Notes: generated by a model from the letters alone, not told the origin. Numbered from the stretch's first letter, positions 27,680 to 36,309 are shown. The stretch: DNA of 64,000 nt from Acidobacteriaceae bacterium (GCA_903642265.1 CAHJWN010000003.1:1-64000); one strand, 5' to 3'. A program made the numbers and translations.

Positions 27680-29455
27680 CTAACGATCTTCGCCCACCCA
27701 GCTTCCATACGCCGGCAGCGTGATCATTCCCGTAGACACGTTCTTCAACTCCGCCGAATCAGTCATCAGGGTCGACACCTTGCCGACATCCAGCTTTATC
27801 GTCTGCGGCTCATTCGAGAAATTCAACGCCACAACAATGCCCTTCCCGTCCGCCCCCTTACGCGTATACGAAAGCACCTTCGGGTTTGTCGTATCGAGCA
27901 TCGTCATCGCCCCGCCATGCACCGCCGCGTTCTTCTTCCTTAGTGCCGTAAGCTCCGTGTACCAGGTAAGCAGCGAATCTGCCTTGCCCTTCTCTGACTC
28001 CACATTCACCGTCGTATAGCTGGGAGGAATCGGCAGCCACGTCGAATCCGCAGTCGAGAAACCCGCATCCTTGCCCGCAGTCCACTGCATCGGGGTCCGG
28101 TCGCCGTCGCGCCCCTTCTCTTTCGGCCAGCCGAGAATACCAATCGGGTCCTTCACATCTTCCTTGCGGGCAGGCGGCGTCGTTGCCATCCCAATCTCAT
28201 CGCCGTAGTACATCAGCGCTGTAGCCTTCGAGGTAAACAGCAGCGTCGACAGCATCTTCTGAATGGCTACACACTCCTCAGGGGTCGCGTCCTTGCCTGT
28301 ATCCGTCGCCTCGGCCTTGCAGTAGCGGTCCATCCGCGCATTGTCATGGTTGTCGAAGACGAACAGTGGATGATTGGTGCCGAGCATCGTCTCCGCCTCC
28401 GTCACATTTTTGCGAAAACCCGCCGCATCCAGGTGGTTCAACATGCCCACCTTGAAGTCCATCGGCATGTGCAGTACGTCGTGCTTATCGCCGCCATACA
28501 GCTTGTCCAGGTCGCCGATATTCGCAACATACGTCTCGCCCACCAGCACGCGATTGCCCGGGTAGCTGTCAACCAGCTTCCGCATCCGGCGCAGCACGTC
28601 CTGCACCTCCGGCCGACCGCTGGTTTGCGCATCATCCAGAACGACATCGCCGAATGCGTTCTTTGAAGACTGCCCATTGGCATCCTTCATCACCACTTCG
28701 TCCTTCATGTCCTCAGCCTCGAACAGTGTCGGGATCGCGTCCAGCCGGAACCCCGCCACACCTTTATCGAGCCAGAACCGCAGCATCGAAAAGATCGCCT
28801 TCTCGACCTCCGGATTACGCCAGTTCAGGTCTGGCTGCTCCGCATAAAACTTGTGGTAATAAAACTGCTTCGTCGTCTCGTCGTACTTCCACGCCGAGTG
28901 CCCAAAGATGCTCTGCCAGTTATTCGGCGGATCCATCTTGTTCGGCCCCACGCCGTCCTTCCACACATACCAGTCGCGCTTCGGATTCGTCTTACTGCTC
29001 TTCGATTCTTCAAACCACTTGTGCTTGTCGCTCGAGTGGTTCAGCACCATGTCCAGCATGACGCGGATATCGTGCTTCTTCGCCTCCGCAATCAGCTTGT
29101 CCATGTCGGCCATCGTCCCGTACTGCGGATCAACCGCCTCGTAGTCGGAGATGTCGTAGCCGAAATCGACCTGCGGCGAAGGGAACATTGGCGCAATCCA
29201 GATCGTGTCCACGCCCAGTTCATGAAGATATCCCAGCCGCTGCGTGATGCCATTCAGGTCACCCGTTCCATCGCCATTCGAGTCCTGAAAGCTGCGCGGG
29301 TAGATCTCGTAGATCACCGCATGCTTCCACCACGGATCACTCGAATGCGATGCACTGCCCTTTGTCTGCGCGAATGTCGCAGCCGTTCCACCCAGCATCA
29401 ACCCGGCAACGACACAGGACTGAAACAACAAACGAGCAACAGGCGAAATCTTCAT
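27680..29455 (-). CDS. secreted GH13 alpha-glucosidase / alpha-amylase family enzyme
   Basis: Protein of 591 aa with a signal peptide (cleavage expected near ATFAQ, residue 30), so periplasmic or secreted. The GH13 barrel is complete: VIYEIYPRSFQDSNGDGTGD, region I DMVLNHSS, nucleophile D239 in GVAGFRLDA, acid/base E307 in VLVGETYV and D371 in FVFDNHDNAR. The QDSNGDGTGDLNGI signature and overall layout point to oligo-1,6-glucosidase, alpha-glucosidase or trehalose-type activities rather than endo-amylase. A C-terminal beta domain ends at GSWVGEDR. No transporter or maltose regulator lies nearby. Confidence 0.92.
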   Translation of the reverse strand: MKISPVARLLFQSCVVAGLMLGGTAATFAQTKGSASHSSDPWWKHAVIYEIYPRSFQDSNGDGTGDLNGITQRLGYLHELGVDTIWIAPMFPSPQVDFGYDISDYEAVDPQYGTMADMDKLIAEAKKHDIRVMLDMVLNHSSDKHKWFEESKSSKTNPKRDWYVWKDGVGPNKMDPPNNWQSIFGHSAWKYDETTKQFYYHKFYAEQPDLNWRNPEVEKAIFSMLRFWLDKGVAGFRLDAIPTLFEAEDMKDEVVMKDANGQSSKNAFGDVVLDDAQTSGRPEVQDVLRRMRKLVDSYPGNRVLVGETYVANIGDLDKLYGGDKHDVLHMPMDFKVGMLNHLDAAGFRKNVTEAETMLGTNHPLFVFDNHDNARMDRYCKAEATDTGKDATPEECVAIQKMLSTLLFTSKATALMYYGDEIGMATTPPARKEDVKDPIGILGWPKEKGRDGDRTPMQWTAGKDAGFSTADSTWLPIPPSYTTVNVESEKGKADSLLTWYTELTALRKKNAAVHGGAMTMLDTTNPKVLSYTRKGADGKGIVVALNFSNEPQTIKLDVGKVSTLMTDSAELKNVSTGMITLPAYGSWVGEDR

Positions 29456-29568
29456 GACCGGATCTCCAGGGGATAAACCAACCGGACGAATATACCACCC
29501 CGGTACACCCGCCTGAACTCCGCTGCCATGATGTGGGCTTTTGCTTTTAAACTTTCATTCCGGAAGTA

Positions 29569-29612
29569 GGTGATCCCATTCATCGCGGTCCATCGCGATG
29601 AATGGGATCACC
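29569..29612. terminator. long perfect hairpin after the TPR gene
   Basis: A 19-bp perfect stem (GGTGATCCCATTCATCGCG and its complement) with a six-base loop at 29588-29593. It begins six bases after the stop codon of the minus-strand TPR gene, and an outer GTAGGTG/CACCTAC pair can extend it with a bulge. No clear T-run follows, so it may be a terminator or an mRNA-stabilising 3' end. Confidence 0.6.
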
Positions 29613-29617
29613 CACAC

Positions 29618-31732
29618 CTACTTTGCTGCTGTCGTATTCTTCGCCAACTTCACCTTCGCCGACTCCAGATGCCGCTGCACCTTCGCCACATCCTCCGGGT
29701 CGGTGTCTGCCGGCAGAGAATGCGAATACTCCATCATCGACCGTTCCCACTGCGTCACCGCCAGCTTCAACTTGCCCGTCTTCTCATACACCTGGCCAAG
29801 ATGATCATGCACGGTCGGATCAGTGCTGCTCCGCTCCACGGCCTTCTGCAAGTTCTGTGTCGCCTGCGTGTACTGCCCCAGCTTGAAGTAAACCCATCCC
29901 AGCGAGTCCAGAAATGCGTAGTTCTGCGGGTCAAGCTCAACTGCCTTCTGAATCTGCTTCAATGCCTCGTTCAGCTTCACTCCGCGATCCGCATTCATGT
30001 ACCCCGCATAATTCAGCACGGTCGGATTCTGACCATCGATTGCCAGTGCCTTTGCAAAGTCCGCATCCGCCTCGTCGTACAGCTTCTGCTTATCCGCAAG
30101 CTCGCCGCGCAAAAAGTAAATGTACATCTTCTCGTCCGCACGCTTCGCCGTCATCTCCGACTTGTCGATCTCGGCCGTCGCATCTGGCCACCGCTTCAAA
30201 CGGATATAAATCTGCGCAAGCGACAGATGGACGTCCCTGTCCTCCGTTGCCGCCTCTGCTGTCCCCTTCAGCTGCGCCTTGGCTAATGCGACTCCTTCGT
30301 CGCCCTTGCCTGTATCCGCAAGCTGCCCGGCGTACATCAACAGCACCTGCTTGTCCTTCGGCATCGTCTTCGCCGCATCGGCGGCAACATCGGTAGCTTG
30401 CGTCCACTGGTGCGCGTCACGATAGGCATCAATCTCGCCCTGGTATCCACGAGTAACAAAATCACCCCCGAGCCCGCGCAGCTGCTTATAGACCGCTACG
30501 GAATCCGCAGTCCGGTTCTGCTCGCGATAGATGATTCCAAGCCGGTCCAAAAAGATCGCCAGGTTCTGCTTCTCACCCTCGGCGTACTTTCCGTCCGCGT
30601 GTGTCCCAGTCTCAACAAGACCCTTCAACACCGCAATCGCATCGTCATACCGGCCCAGCGAGTCGTCGATCAACGCTTCGTTGTAGCTCAACTCGGGATT
30701 GTCCTTGGTCAGCGGCTTTGCCTTCTTCAGCGTCTCGAGAGCCTCTTCATAGTGCCCCTGCCGACGCTGAATATCAGAGACGCGAATCTGCGACTGGACG
30801 TCTGTCGGCTCCGTCGTAAGAACGACGCGGAACGCCTTCAGCGCGTCGTCCAGCTTACCTTCGTTCAACAGTGCATTCGCCAGCCCGCGTTCACTGTCGA
30901 TGTTCCCTGGCTCCTGGTCCAGCGCCCGCTGGTATGCTTCGGCTGCGCCTTTATAATCCTTCACCTGGTCGTAGCTGCCGCCCAGCGCCAATTCGATGCG
31001 TGCGCTCCGGTCTTCTTCTGGAACAGCCTTGAGCACTTCGATCGTTCGCTGCATGTCGCCCTGCACGCTGTAAAGCCGCGCCAGGTTCAATACGCTCTCT
31101 TCAGAGTTCGGATCGATCTTCTCCGCCAGCTTGAACTGCGCCTCCGCCTTCGCGGAATCATGGTTCAGTCCATACAGCTGTCCAAGCAGCAGGTGGTTCT
31201 CTATCTCGTTCGGCTGCAGCTTTGCCAGCGTCTCGTACTCAGCTAACGCCAGTTGCAGCATTTCGTTCGAAGGCTGCCCCTGCAGATCGCCCAGCGACCG
31301 CAGGTACACCTTCCCGAGCAGCTTGTGCGCTTCGATATCGTTGGGGTTTGCCTCAACCTGCTCCTTCGCTGAAGTCACCGCTTCGCGAATTCGACCCAGT
31401 TTGAAGTAAAGGTCCGCCAGGCCGTTCTGCAGCACCTTCGACTTCGGATCAGCGCTCAGTGCCAGCTTGTACTCTTCAATCGCCTGCGTTGCATAATCTG
31501 GTCGCCCGGCGCTAACCGCCATGTCCTCATAGAGATGGGCCAATCCGTAGTGATAATACGAAGCCGAATGATCGACGCCGGTGGCGGATGTTGCCGCAGC
31601 TGCCGGTGGAGGATCAGGTGCGTGATGCTTCAGCCCCTGCGCCATTAGCGAGGAGTAGCCAGCGGAGAGGAAGACGGCAGGAATCAAAATGCGACAGGAA
31701 GTGAAGACTTTGCGGGGGAAAAACAGTGTCAT
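29618..31732 (-). CDS. secreted TPR repeat protein
   Basis: Protein of 704 aa with an N-terminal signal-like segment (ILIPAVFLSAGYSSLMAQ, to about residue 32) followed by at least a dozen tetratricopeptide repeats. Clear units are YYHYGLAHLYEDMAVSAGRP, NGLADLYFKLGRIREAVTSA, LNLARLYSVQGDMQRTIEVL, RGLANALLNEGKLDDALKAF, LDSLGWVYFKLGQYTQATQN and HDHLGQVYEKTGKLKLAVTQ. It is probably a periplasmic or outer-membrane-associated scaffold. No enzymatic domain is seen, and the partner is unknown. A long hairpin lies directly after its stop. Confidence 0.87.
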   Translation of the reverse strand: MTLFFPRKVFTSCRILIPAVFLSAGYSSLMAQGLKHHAPDPPPAAAATSATGVDHSASYYHYGLAHLYEDMAVSAGRPDYATQAIEEYKLALSADPKSKVLQNGLADLYFKLGRIREAVTSAKEQVEANPNDIEAHKLLGKVYLRSLGDLQGQPSNEMLQLALAEYETLAKLQPNEIENHLLLGQLYGLNHDSAKAEAQFKLAEKIDPNSEESVLNLARLYSVQGDMQRTIEVLKAVPEEDRSARIELALGGSYDQVKDYKGAAEAYQRALDQEPGNIDSERGLANALLNEGKLDDALKAFRVVLTTEPTDVQSQIRVSDIQRRQGHYEEALETLKKAKPLTKDNPELSYNEALIDDSLGRYDDAIAVLKGLVETGTHADGKYAEGEKQNLAIFLDRLGIIYREQNRTADSVAVYKQLRGLGGDFVTRGYQGEIDAYRDAHQWTQATDVAADAAKTMPKDKQVLLMYAGQLADTGKGDEGVALAKAQLKGTAEAATEDRDVHLSLAQIYIRLKRWPDATAEIDKSEMTAKRADEKMYIYFLRGELADKQKLYDEADADFAKALAIDGQNPTVLNYAGYMNADRGVKLNEALKQIQKAVELDPQNYAFLDSLGWVYFKLGQYTQATQNLQKAVERSSTDPTVHDHLGQVYEKTGKLKLAVTQWERSMMEYSHSLPADTDPEDVAKVQRHLESAKVKLAKNTTAAK

Positions 31733-31973
31733 AGATAGGGATTCCTGACCAAAATTTGTGTGAATCCAAAGCGGTGCGAAGACCTATGGTACCCGAGCGA
31801 TCTCGCGATGGTAAGGTGAACCCGCATCTTCTTTCTAAACCTTCGCCTATGTTCTTAGACGTTCTTTAATGCTTTTTTGACGCTTCAACGGAACTCGGAC
31901 GCTGTCAACATCCTTCAAATCTAGCCGCAATCGTCCGGAAATGCGCACTCCCACGGCTGGTATCCTTGACTCT

Positions 31974-32669
31974 ATGAAATTCGGCGTTCTCGTATTTCCC
32001 GGCTCCAACTGCGATCACGACACCTACAACGTCATTGAGAATCTCGTGCACGAGCCAGTTACCTTCCTCTGGCACGCCTCGGAAGATCTTGAAGGCTGCG
32101 ACGCGATCCTGGTTCCAGGCGGCTTTGCCTACGGTGACTACCTTCGCACCGGGGCAATCGCAAAATTCGCGCCTGTCATGCAGGCGGTTAAGAAATTCGC
32201 CAACAAAGGCGGCCTTGTACTCGGCATTTGCAATGGGTTCCAGATCCTTTGCGAGGCCGGACTGCTGCCCGGCGCACTGATGCGCAATGCGAGTCAGCAT
32301 TACATCTGTAAGCAGATCCACCTTCGTACCGAAAGCACGGCCTCTCCGTTCACCCATGGATTGGGCCAGGGACAGGTCCTCAAGATGCCGATCGGTCATA
32401 TGGACGGCAACTACTTCTGTGACGAAGCCACCCTTGCAACGCTGAAGTCGCAGGACCGAATAGCCTTTCGATATGCCACCAAAACCGGCGAAATAACATC
32501 TGCCGCCAACCCCAACGGCTCACTCGAGAGCATTGCCGGGATCCTGAGCGAGGGCAAAAACGTTCTTGGAATGATGCCGCATCCCGACCGGTCCAGCGAA
32601 TCGCTCCTTGGCTCGGCAGATGGATTGATGCTTTTCGAGGGCATGGCGAAGTCGCTCGCCACTGTCTGA
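31974..32669 (+). CDS. purQ: phosphoribosylformylglycinamidine synthase subunit PurQ
   Basis: Glutaminase subunit of the fourth step of purine synthesis. A class I glutamine amidotransferase of 231 aa from the ATG at 31974: [17 protein letters not shown] at the N-terminus, [17 protein letters not shown], the nucleophile Cys in [20 protein letters not shown] and the His/Glu part [11 protein letters not shown]. The open frame begins at 31941, but the extra residues are not PurQ-like. purL and purS are not in the window. Confidence 0.95.
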   Translation: MKFGVLVFPGSNCDHDTYNVIENLVHEPVTFLWHASEDLEGCDAILVPGGFAYGDYLRTGAIAKFAPVMQAVKKFANKGGLVLGICNGFQILCEAGLLPGALMRNASQHYICKQIHLRTESTASPFTHGLGQGQVLKMPIGHMDGNYFCDEATLATLKSQDRIAFRYATKTGEITSAANPNGSLESIAGILSEGKNVLGMMPHPDRSSESLLGSADGLMLFEGMAKSLATV

Positions 32670-32712
32670 TAACCAGCTCTGTTCAGAATGAGCAACTTAC
32701 GCTGCTGCATTC

Positions 32713-32738
32713 CTAAATGTTCCACGTGGAACATTTAG
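32713..32738. promoter_or_regulatory. parS centromere-like site (ParB binding)
   Basis: Perfect 26-bp palindrome between purQ and the CpsB-like gene. Its central 16 bp (32718-32733), TGTTCCACGTGGAACA, match the parS consensus: B. subtilis uses TGTTTCACGTGAAACA and Pseudomonas the TGTTCCACGTGGAAC form. ParB spreads from such sites and loads SMC to organise newly replicated origins. parS normally clusters near oriC, in agreement with the strand-composition switch here. Only one copy was seen; parA and parB are not in the window. Confidence 0.88.
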
Positions 32739-32792
32739 AGTTCCAATCCACAGGGTGTCTGCTGAAATAAACACAGTGGTACCCTGTGCTGC

Positions 32793-33587
32793 ATGGTTGA
32801 CCTCCACCATCATCTCCTCTTCGGTCTCGATGACGGCGCGCGTGATCTTGAGACGTCGTTAACAATGGCGCGCATGGCAGCAGAGGATGGGATAACGCAC
32901 GTTGTGTGTACACCGCATGCAAACGCTAAATACGAGTTCAATCCTGAACTGAATCAACAGAAAATCAACACTCTACGGGAACAGATCGCCGCAAACGGCA
33001 TCGCACTGACGCTGGGGATGGGATGCGATCTTCACCTCTCGTATGACAATATCCAGGCGGCGTTGAAGGATCCATCGCGCTACAGCATCAATGGCCTGGG
33101 TTATCTGCTTGTAGAATTGCCGGATTTCAGCCTCCCAACTGGACTTACCGAGACGTTTTATCAGCTCCGAATTGCGAAAATGACGCCGATTCTGACGCAT
33201 CCGGAGCGCAATCAGACGCTACAAAGCGACTACAGCCGCATGGTTCCCTGGCTGCAAGGCGGACTTCTGGTGCAGCTTACGGCGGATTCGGTGCTCGGAA
33301 GGTGGGGTAAGAAGGCGGAGCAGCTCGCCCACAATTTTCTCGAAAACCGCTGGGTGAACTTCCTTGCAACGGATGCGCATAGCACGCGAAGCAGGCCACC
33401 GAGGATGCGGGAGGCGCATGCCATCGTGGCCAAGCGACACGGGCAGGAGTATGCCGACCTGATTTGCGTCGCAAATCCAAGAGCCGCCTTCGACGGGACG
33501 CCGATGCCTCCGCAGCAGGCGATGTTGCGGCTCTACCAAGACCTAGAGACCAAGTCGGACTGGTGGAGCAGACTATGGAAGCAGTAG
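32793..33587 (+). CDS. CpsB/CapC-type tyrosine-protein phosphatase (PHP family)
   Basis: Metal-dependent phosphatase of 264 aa with the PHP fold. Metal ligands are visible in MVDLHHHLLFGLDDG, CTPHAN, THPERN and the terminal FLATDAHST. CpsB-type enzymes dephosphorylate the bacterial tyrosine kinases that steer capsule or exopolysaccharide chain length. Here no polysaccharide genes adjoin it, so the target kinase must be elsewhere. No clear ribosome-binding site precedes the ATG at 32793; the leader instead holds parS and an inverted repeat. Its stop is one base from the end of the convergent aldo/keto reductase gene. Confidence 0.87.
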   Translation: MVDLHHHLLFGLDDGARDLETSLTMARMAAEDGITHVVCTPHANAKYEFNPELNQQKINTLREQIAANGIALTLGMGCDLHLSYDNIQAALKDPSRYSINGLGYLLVELPDFSLPTGLTETFYQLRIAKMTPILTHPERNQTLQSDYSRMVPWLQGGLLVQLTADSVLGRWGKKAEQLAHNFLENRWVNFLATDAHSTRSRPPRMREAHAIVAKRHGQEYADLICVANPRAAFDGTPMPPQQAMLRLYQDLETKSDWWSRLWKQ

Positions 33588-33588
33588 A

Positions 33589-34464
33589 TCAGGCGGCGGC
33601 GATGTGCCGCGTGAGATCAACCTGCTCTTGTCTTGACTCTGCGCCAATGGTGAACGCATCGAGCACACCGGTTCCAAGTGCATAGCGAATTGCTTCGGCC
33701 GGCTTGTCGCGCAGATCGCCCTGGCCAAGAATCTTCATGCCAACGATGCCCTTCCCCTGTTCGCGCATCTGTTTGATGACCGGGATCACCTTCTCAGGTC
33801 CTGCATCCATATGTGAGCCAATGGGATTGAGGCGCACAAGGTCAATCTCGACCCATGGCGACGCGGCTGCTGCTTTCAGTGCAGAAAAGCTGTGGCAGGA
33901 GACGCCGTGGGAACGAATGATCCCCTTCTGTTTTGCCTCGGACAGCACGTCCATGATGCCGCGGTAACGGGTGGTCCAGTCGGATTCGACGACGCAATGA
34001 ATGAGGACCACGTCGATATAATCGACGCCGAGTTCACGGCGAAAGCGGTCGAGATCGTCGCGCACACCGGCAGGGTCGCGCGTGTCGGTCTTGGTGAGCA
34101 CGGTGACCTTATCTCGTGGCAGCTGTTTGATTGCAGCGGCGACATACGGATGGCTGCCGTAGGAATCTGCTGAGTCGAAGAAGCGCAGGCCATTGTCGTG
34201 GTAGCCGTCGAGAAGTAAGCGCGTGAGTGGAGAGGTGCCAAGCTGCGTCTGGTTCGAGCGGCCACCGTAACCGATGGTGCCGGTGCCCATGGCAAGGCGG
34301 CTGGTGCGGATCCCGGTTCGGCCGAGGACAACCTCATCACTGGCCTTGAACTTGGTGGAAAGCGGTTCGGGTTCGAGCAGGGCTGCACGTGCGCCTATGG
34401 AACGGCCAAGGATTGCTGCTCCGAGGCCACGAGCCGACCGAGTGAGAAATTCTCTTCTCCGCAT
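33589..34464 (-). CDS. Tat-exported aldo/keto reductase
   Basis: NAD(P)H-dependent oxidoreductase of 291 aa. The N-terminus RRREFLTRSARGLGAAILG is a twin-arginine signal, so the enzyme is probably exported folded with its cofactor. The AKR barrel starts at LGRTGIRTSRLAMGTGTIG; the catalytic tetrad is traceable in FFDSADSYG (Asp, Tyr), VLTKTD (Lys) and VLIHCV (His). The ATG at 34464 with AAGGGAG upstream is preferred over the open frame to 34494. Substrate unknown. It converges with the CpsB-like gene with one base between. Confidence 0.88.
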   Translation of the reverse strand: MRRREFLTRSARGLGAAILGRSIGARAALLEPEPLSTKFKASDEVVLGRTGIRTSRLAMGTGTIGYGGRSNQTQLGTSPLTRLLLDGYHDNGLRFFDSADSYGSHPYVAAAIKQLPRDKVTVLTKTDTRDPAGVRDDLDRFRRELGVDYIDVVLIHCVVESDWTTRYRGIMDVLSEAKQKGIIRSHGVSCHSFSALKAAAASPWVEIDLVRLNPIGSHMDAGPEKVIPVIKQMREQGKGIVGMKILGQGDLRDKPAEAIRYALGTGVLDAFTIGAESRQEQVDLTRHIAAA

Positions 34465-34597
34465 GGCGATCTCCCTTTGCGCAGTAGGATACACCTTTGC
34501 GTTAGCGGGATGTCTTTGTGCCCTGCGCTGTTCCTAGCTCGAGTCAGTCTTTTAGAAGCAGGTAAGTACATTTAGAGTCAGGTACAAACAGGATGAT

Positions 34598-35182
34598 CTA
34601 GGCAAGGGCTTGCGGGATCGCCTCTTCCCAGCGGCCCTGGGCTTTGAGGATGAGTTCGATCACTTCGCGGGCGGTGCCGCGACCTGCAAGTCTTTGGGTA
34701 GTGAAGTGGCAGACTGCTTTTAGCTCCTGGACGCCGTCGGCTACGCAGACTGCAAGGCCGGCCCGTTTGGCAAGGGGGATGTCCGGAAGATCGTCGCCCA
34801 TGTACGCAACTTCATCTTCGGTAAGGCCGGATCTCCTGACGCAGTCTTCGAAGGCGGCGGTCTTGGTGGCCTGGCCGAGATGGACGTAGGTCACCTTCAA
34901 TTCCCTGGCGCGGCGGGCTACTGCTGGCGACGATCGGCCTGTGATGAAGCCGGTCTGGATGCCCATGGTGTGGGCCAGCGAAAGGCCTTGTCCATCCTGG
35001 GCGTTAAAGACCTTCATCTCGGTGACGACTGGTTCGCCGGAAAGGTCGCTCAGGGTGGAGGAGATGAGGCAGATGCCACCATCGGTGAGGGTGCCGTCGA
35101 CATCCATAAGGAAGAGCTTGATCTTGCGGGCGCGGGCCAGGACTTCGGGGCTGGCGAGGGAGGCGAGGGATTCATCAGGCAT
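34598..35182 (-). CDS. KdsC-like HAD phosphatase (3-deoxy-D-manno-octulosonate 8-phosphate phosphatase)
   Basis: HAD-superfamily phosphatase of 194 aa of the C0 (KdsC/YrbI) type without a cap domain. Motif I is FLMDVDGTLTDGG, motif II GFITGRSS, and motif IV EVAYMGDDLPDIPLAKRAGL. KdsC releases Kdo from Kdo-8-phosphate for lipopolysaccharide; related enzymes act on N-acylneuraminate-9-phosphate, and no neighbour decides. The ATG at 35182 is chosen; the upstream extension to 35242 does not fit the family. Confidence 0.85.
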   Translation of the reverse strand: MPDESLASLASPEVLARARKIKLFLMDVDGTLTDGGICLISSTLSDLSGEPVVTEMKVFNAQDGQGLSLAHTMGIQTGFITGRSSPAVARRARELKVTYVHLGQATKTAAFEDCVRRSGLTEDEVAYMGDDLPDIPLAKRAGLAVCVADGVQELKAVCHFTTQRLAGRGTAREVIELILKAQGRWEEAIPQALA

Positions 35183-35238
35183 AGGGCGATGGTAGCGCAA
35201 CGAGTTGCAGCAGCTTACTTCGGATATGTTTTGGCGAA

Positions 35239-35305
35239 GCATACCTCAACGGTTGAAGCCGCGTTTGGTGGCGTCTTGCTGTGTCACGGCTGAAGCCATG
35301 CCCTT
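35239..35305 (+). repeat. bipartite palindromic repeat, copy 1
   Basis: Starts GCATACCTCAACGGTTGAAG and ends GTCACGGCTGAAGCCATGCC CTT. It has the same two-part arrangement as copies 2 and 3 (36245, 36403): a first block around GTACCTCA-CGGCTAAAGCC and a second around GGCACGGCTAAAGCCGTGCC. Confidence 0.6.
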
Positions 35306-35347
35306 AGACGAAATGAGGCAGCAGACAAAACGGGAGCAATTGCAGGA

Positions 35348-35370
35348 GCAGGTTCCCTTCGGAATGACAG
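35348..35370 (-). repeat. intergenic repeat, TTCCCTTCGGAATGACA type
   Basis: GCAGGTTCCCTTCGGAATGA followed by CAG, related to the units near 58.72, 58.78 and 61.91 kb and, on the other strand, at 1874-1894. Between the KdsC-like and SDR genes. Confidence 0.5.
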
Positions 35371-35415
35371 AAAGAAACGACAGAGAGACTTGGCAACAGA
35401 AGGACGATGAGAGCG

Positions 35416-36162
35416 CTAGAGGCCGAGGCCGCCATCGACTGCCAGCAGTTGACCGGTGATGAAGTGGGGCGCAGTGGCAAAGAAGAGGGCGGCGGCGGCT
35501 ACATCTTCTGCCGTGCCGTTGCGGCGCATGGGAGTCTTGCGAGCGAACTCTTCGTAGCCGGCGCCGACCTCACCCTGCACGATCATCCCTGGAGCGACAC
35601 AATTGACGGCGATCTCCGGTGCCCAGGCCTTGGCCATGGTCTGGGAAAGCATGTGGAGGGCAGCCTTTGAGGTGCAATAGTGGGCGTGGGTGGCCCAGGG
35701 ATGGATGCCGCCGAGGGAGCCGATGTTAATGATGCGGGCCCCCGCATGGTCGCGGCCGCTGGATTGTTTCAGGTGGGGATGGGCAGCCTGGGCCATGAGA
35801 AATGGGCCGCGGGTGTTGATTTCAAACATGCGGTCCCAGGCTTCGACGGAGATGTCTTCTAAGTCGACGGACTCGAAGCTGCCAGCGTTGTTGACGAGGA
35901 GGTCAAGGGTCTTGAACTCTTCGATGACGGCGCCGACGGTTTGCTTTACGTCCGCTGGATCGCGAATCTCGCAGCGGACGGCCAGCGCTTCAACGTTGAG
36001 GGCGGCAAGGTCGCGGACGGTGTCTTCGGCGGCAGATTGCGAGGCGCTGAAGGTGATGGCGACATTGGCTCCGGCACCAGCAAGGGCGAGGGCGATCTCG
36101 CGGCCGATGCGCCTGGCGGCTCCGGTGATGAGGGCGTTTTTTCCGGCTAGAGGTTTGTCCAT
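35416..36162 (-). CDS. SDR family oxidoreductase, pteridine-reductase-like
   Basis: Short-chain dehydrogenase of 248 aa. The cofactor loop is TGAARRIGREIA, the TGxxxRIG variant typical of pteridine reductases and FolM rather than the classical TGxxxGIG. NNAGSFESV, the Ser in INIGSLGG and the catalytic Tyr-x3-Lys in HYCTSKAAL complete the active site, and the C-terminus ITGQLLAVDGGLGL is usual. A dihydropteridine/dihydrofolate-type substrate is possible but not proven. Confidence 0.85.
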   Translation of the reverse strand: MDKPLAGKNALITGAARRIGREIALALAGAGANVAITFSASQSAAEDTVRDLAALNVEALAVRCEIRDPADVKQTVGAVIEEFKTLDLLVNNAGSFESVDLEDISVEAWDRMFEINTRGPFLMAQAAHPHLKQSSGRDHAGARIINIGSLGGIHPWATHAHYCTSKAALHMLSQTMAKAWAPEIAVNCVAPGMIVQGEVGAGYEEFARKTPMRRNGTAEDVAAAALFFATAPHFITGQLLAVDGGLGL

Positions 36163-36244
36163 AGCTCTCTGATGCGGGTCGGTGGTGGTGGGAGCTTTCT
36201 ATGATGACGAGCGGTGGAGTGGCGTTGAGGATTAGGAGGGAACA

Positions 36245-36309
36245 GCGTACCTCAGCGGCTAAAGCCACTGGGGCGGGGGTTCTTGTGGCACGGCTAAAGC
36301 CGTGCCCTT
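36245..36309 (+). repeat. bipartite palindromic repeat, copy 2
   Basis: The most regular copy: GCGTACCTCAGCGGCTAAAG at the start, and at 36287-36306 the perfect hairpin GGCACGGC-TAAA-GCCGTGCC. It occupies part of the 346-base gap (36163-36509) between the SDR gene and the small secreted protein, where no gene is seen. Confidence 0.65.

Larger units (their letters stand above)
31733..32792. other. candidate replication-origin region (GC-skew switch with parS)
   Basis: Left of this region the plus strand is C-rich whatever the gene direction; right of it G-rich. Counting by eye in 60-base rows: 2641-2700 has 27 C/16 G (plus-strand gene), 24961-25020 has 30 C/8 G (minus-strand gene), 38821-38880 has 15 C/23 G (plus), 45781-45840 has 13 C/21 G (minus). 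Rows inside are nearly balanced. This change is the one expected at an origin. Contents are an A+T-richer gap (31733-31973), purQ and a parS palindrome. Two poor DnaA-box-like nonamers (32744-32752, 32767-32775) and an 8-bp inverted repeat CACAGGGT/ACCCTGTG (32749-32756, 32781-32788) follow parS. No dnaA or dnaN gene is present. Confidence 0.5.

Noticed and set aside
32744-32775. DnaA-box cluster
   Set aside because: Only two nonamers with two mismatches each; too weak to annotate as DnaA boxes.
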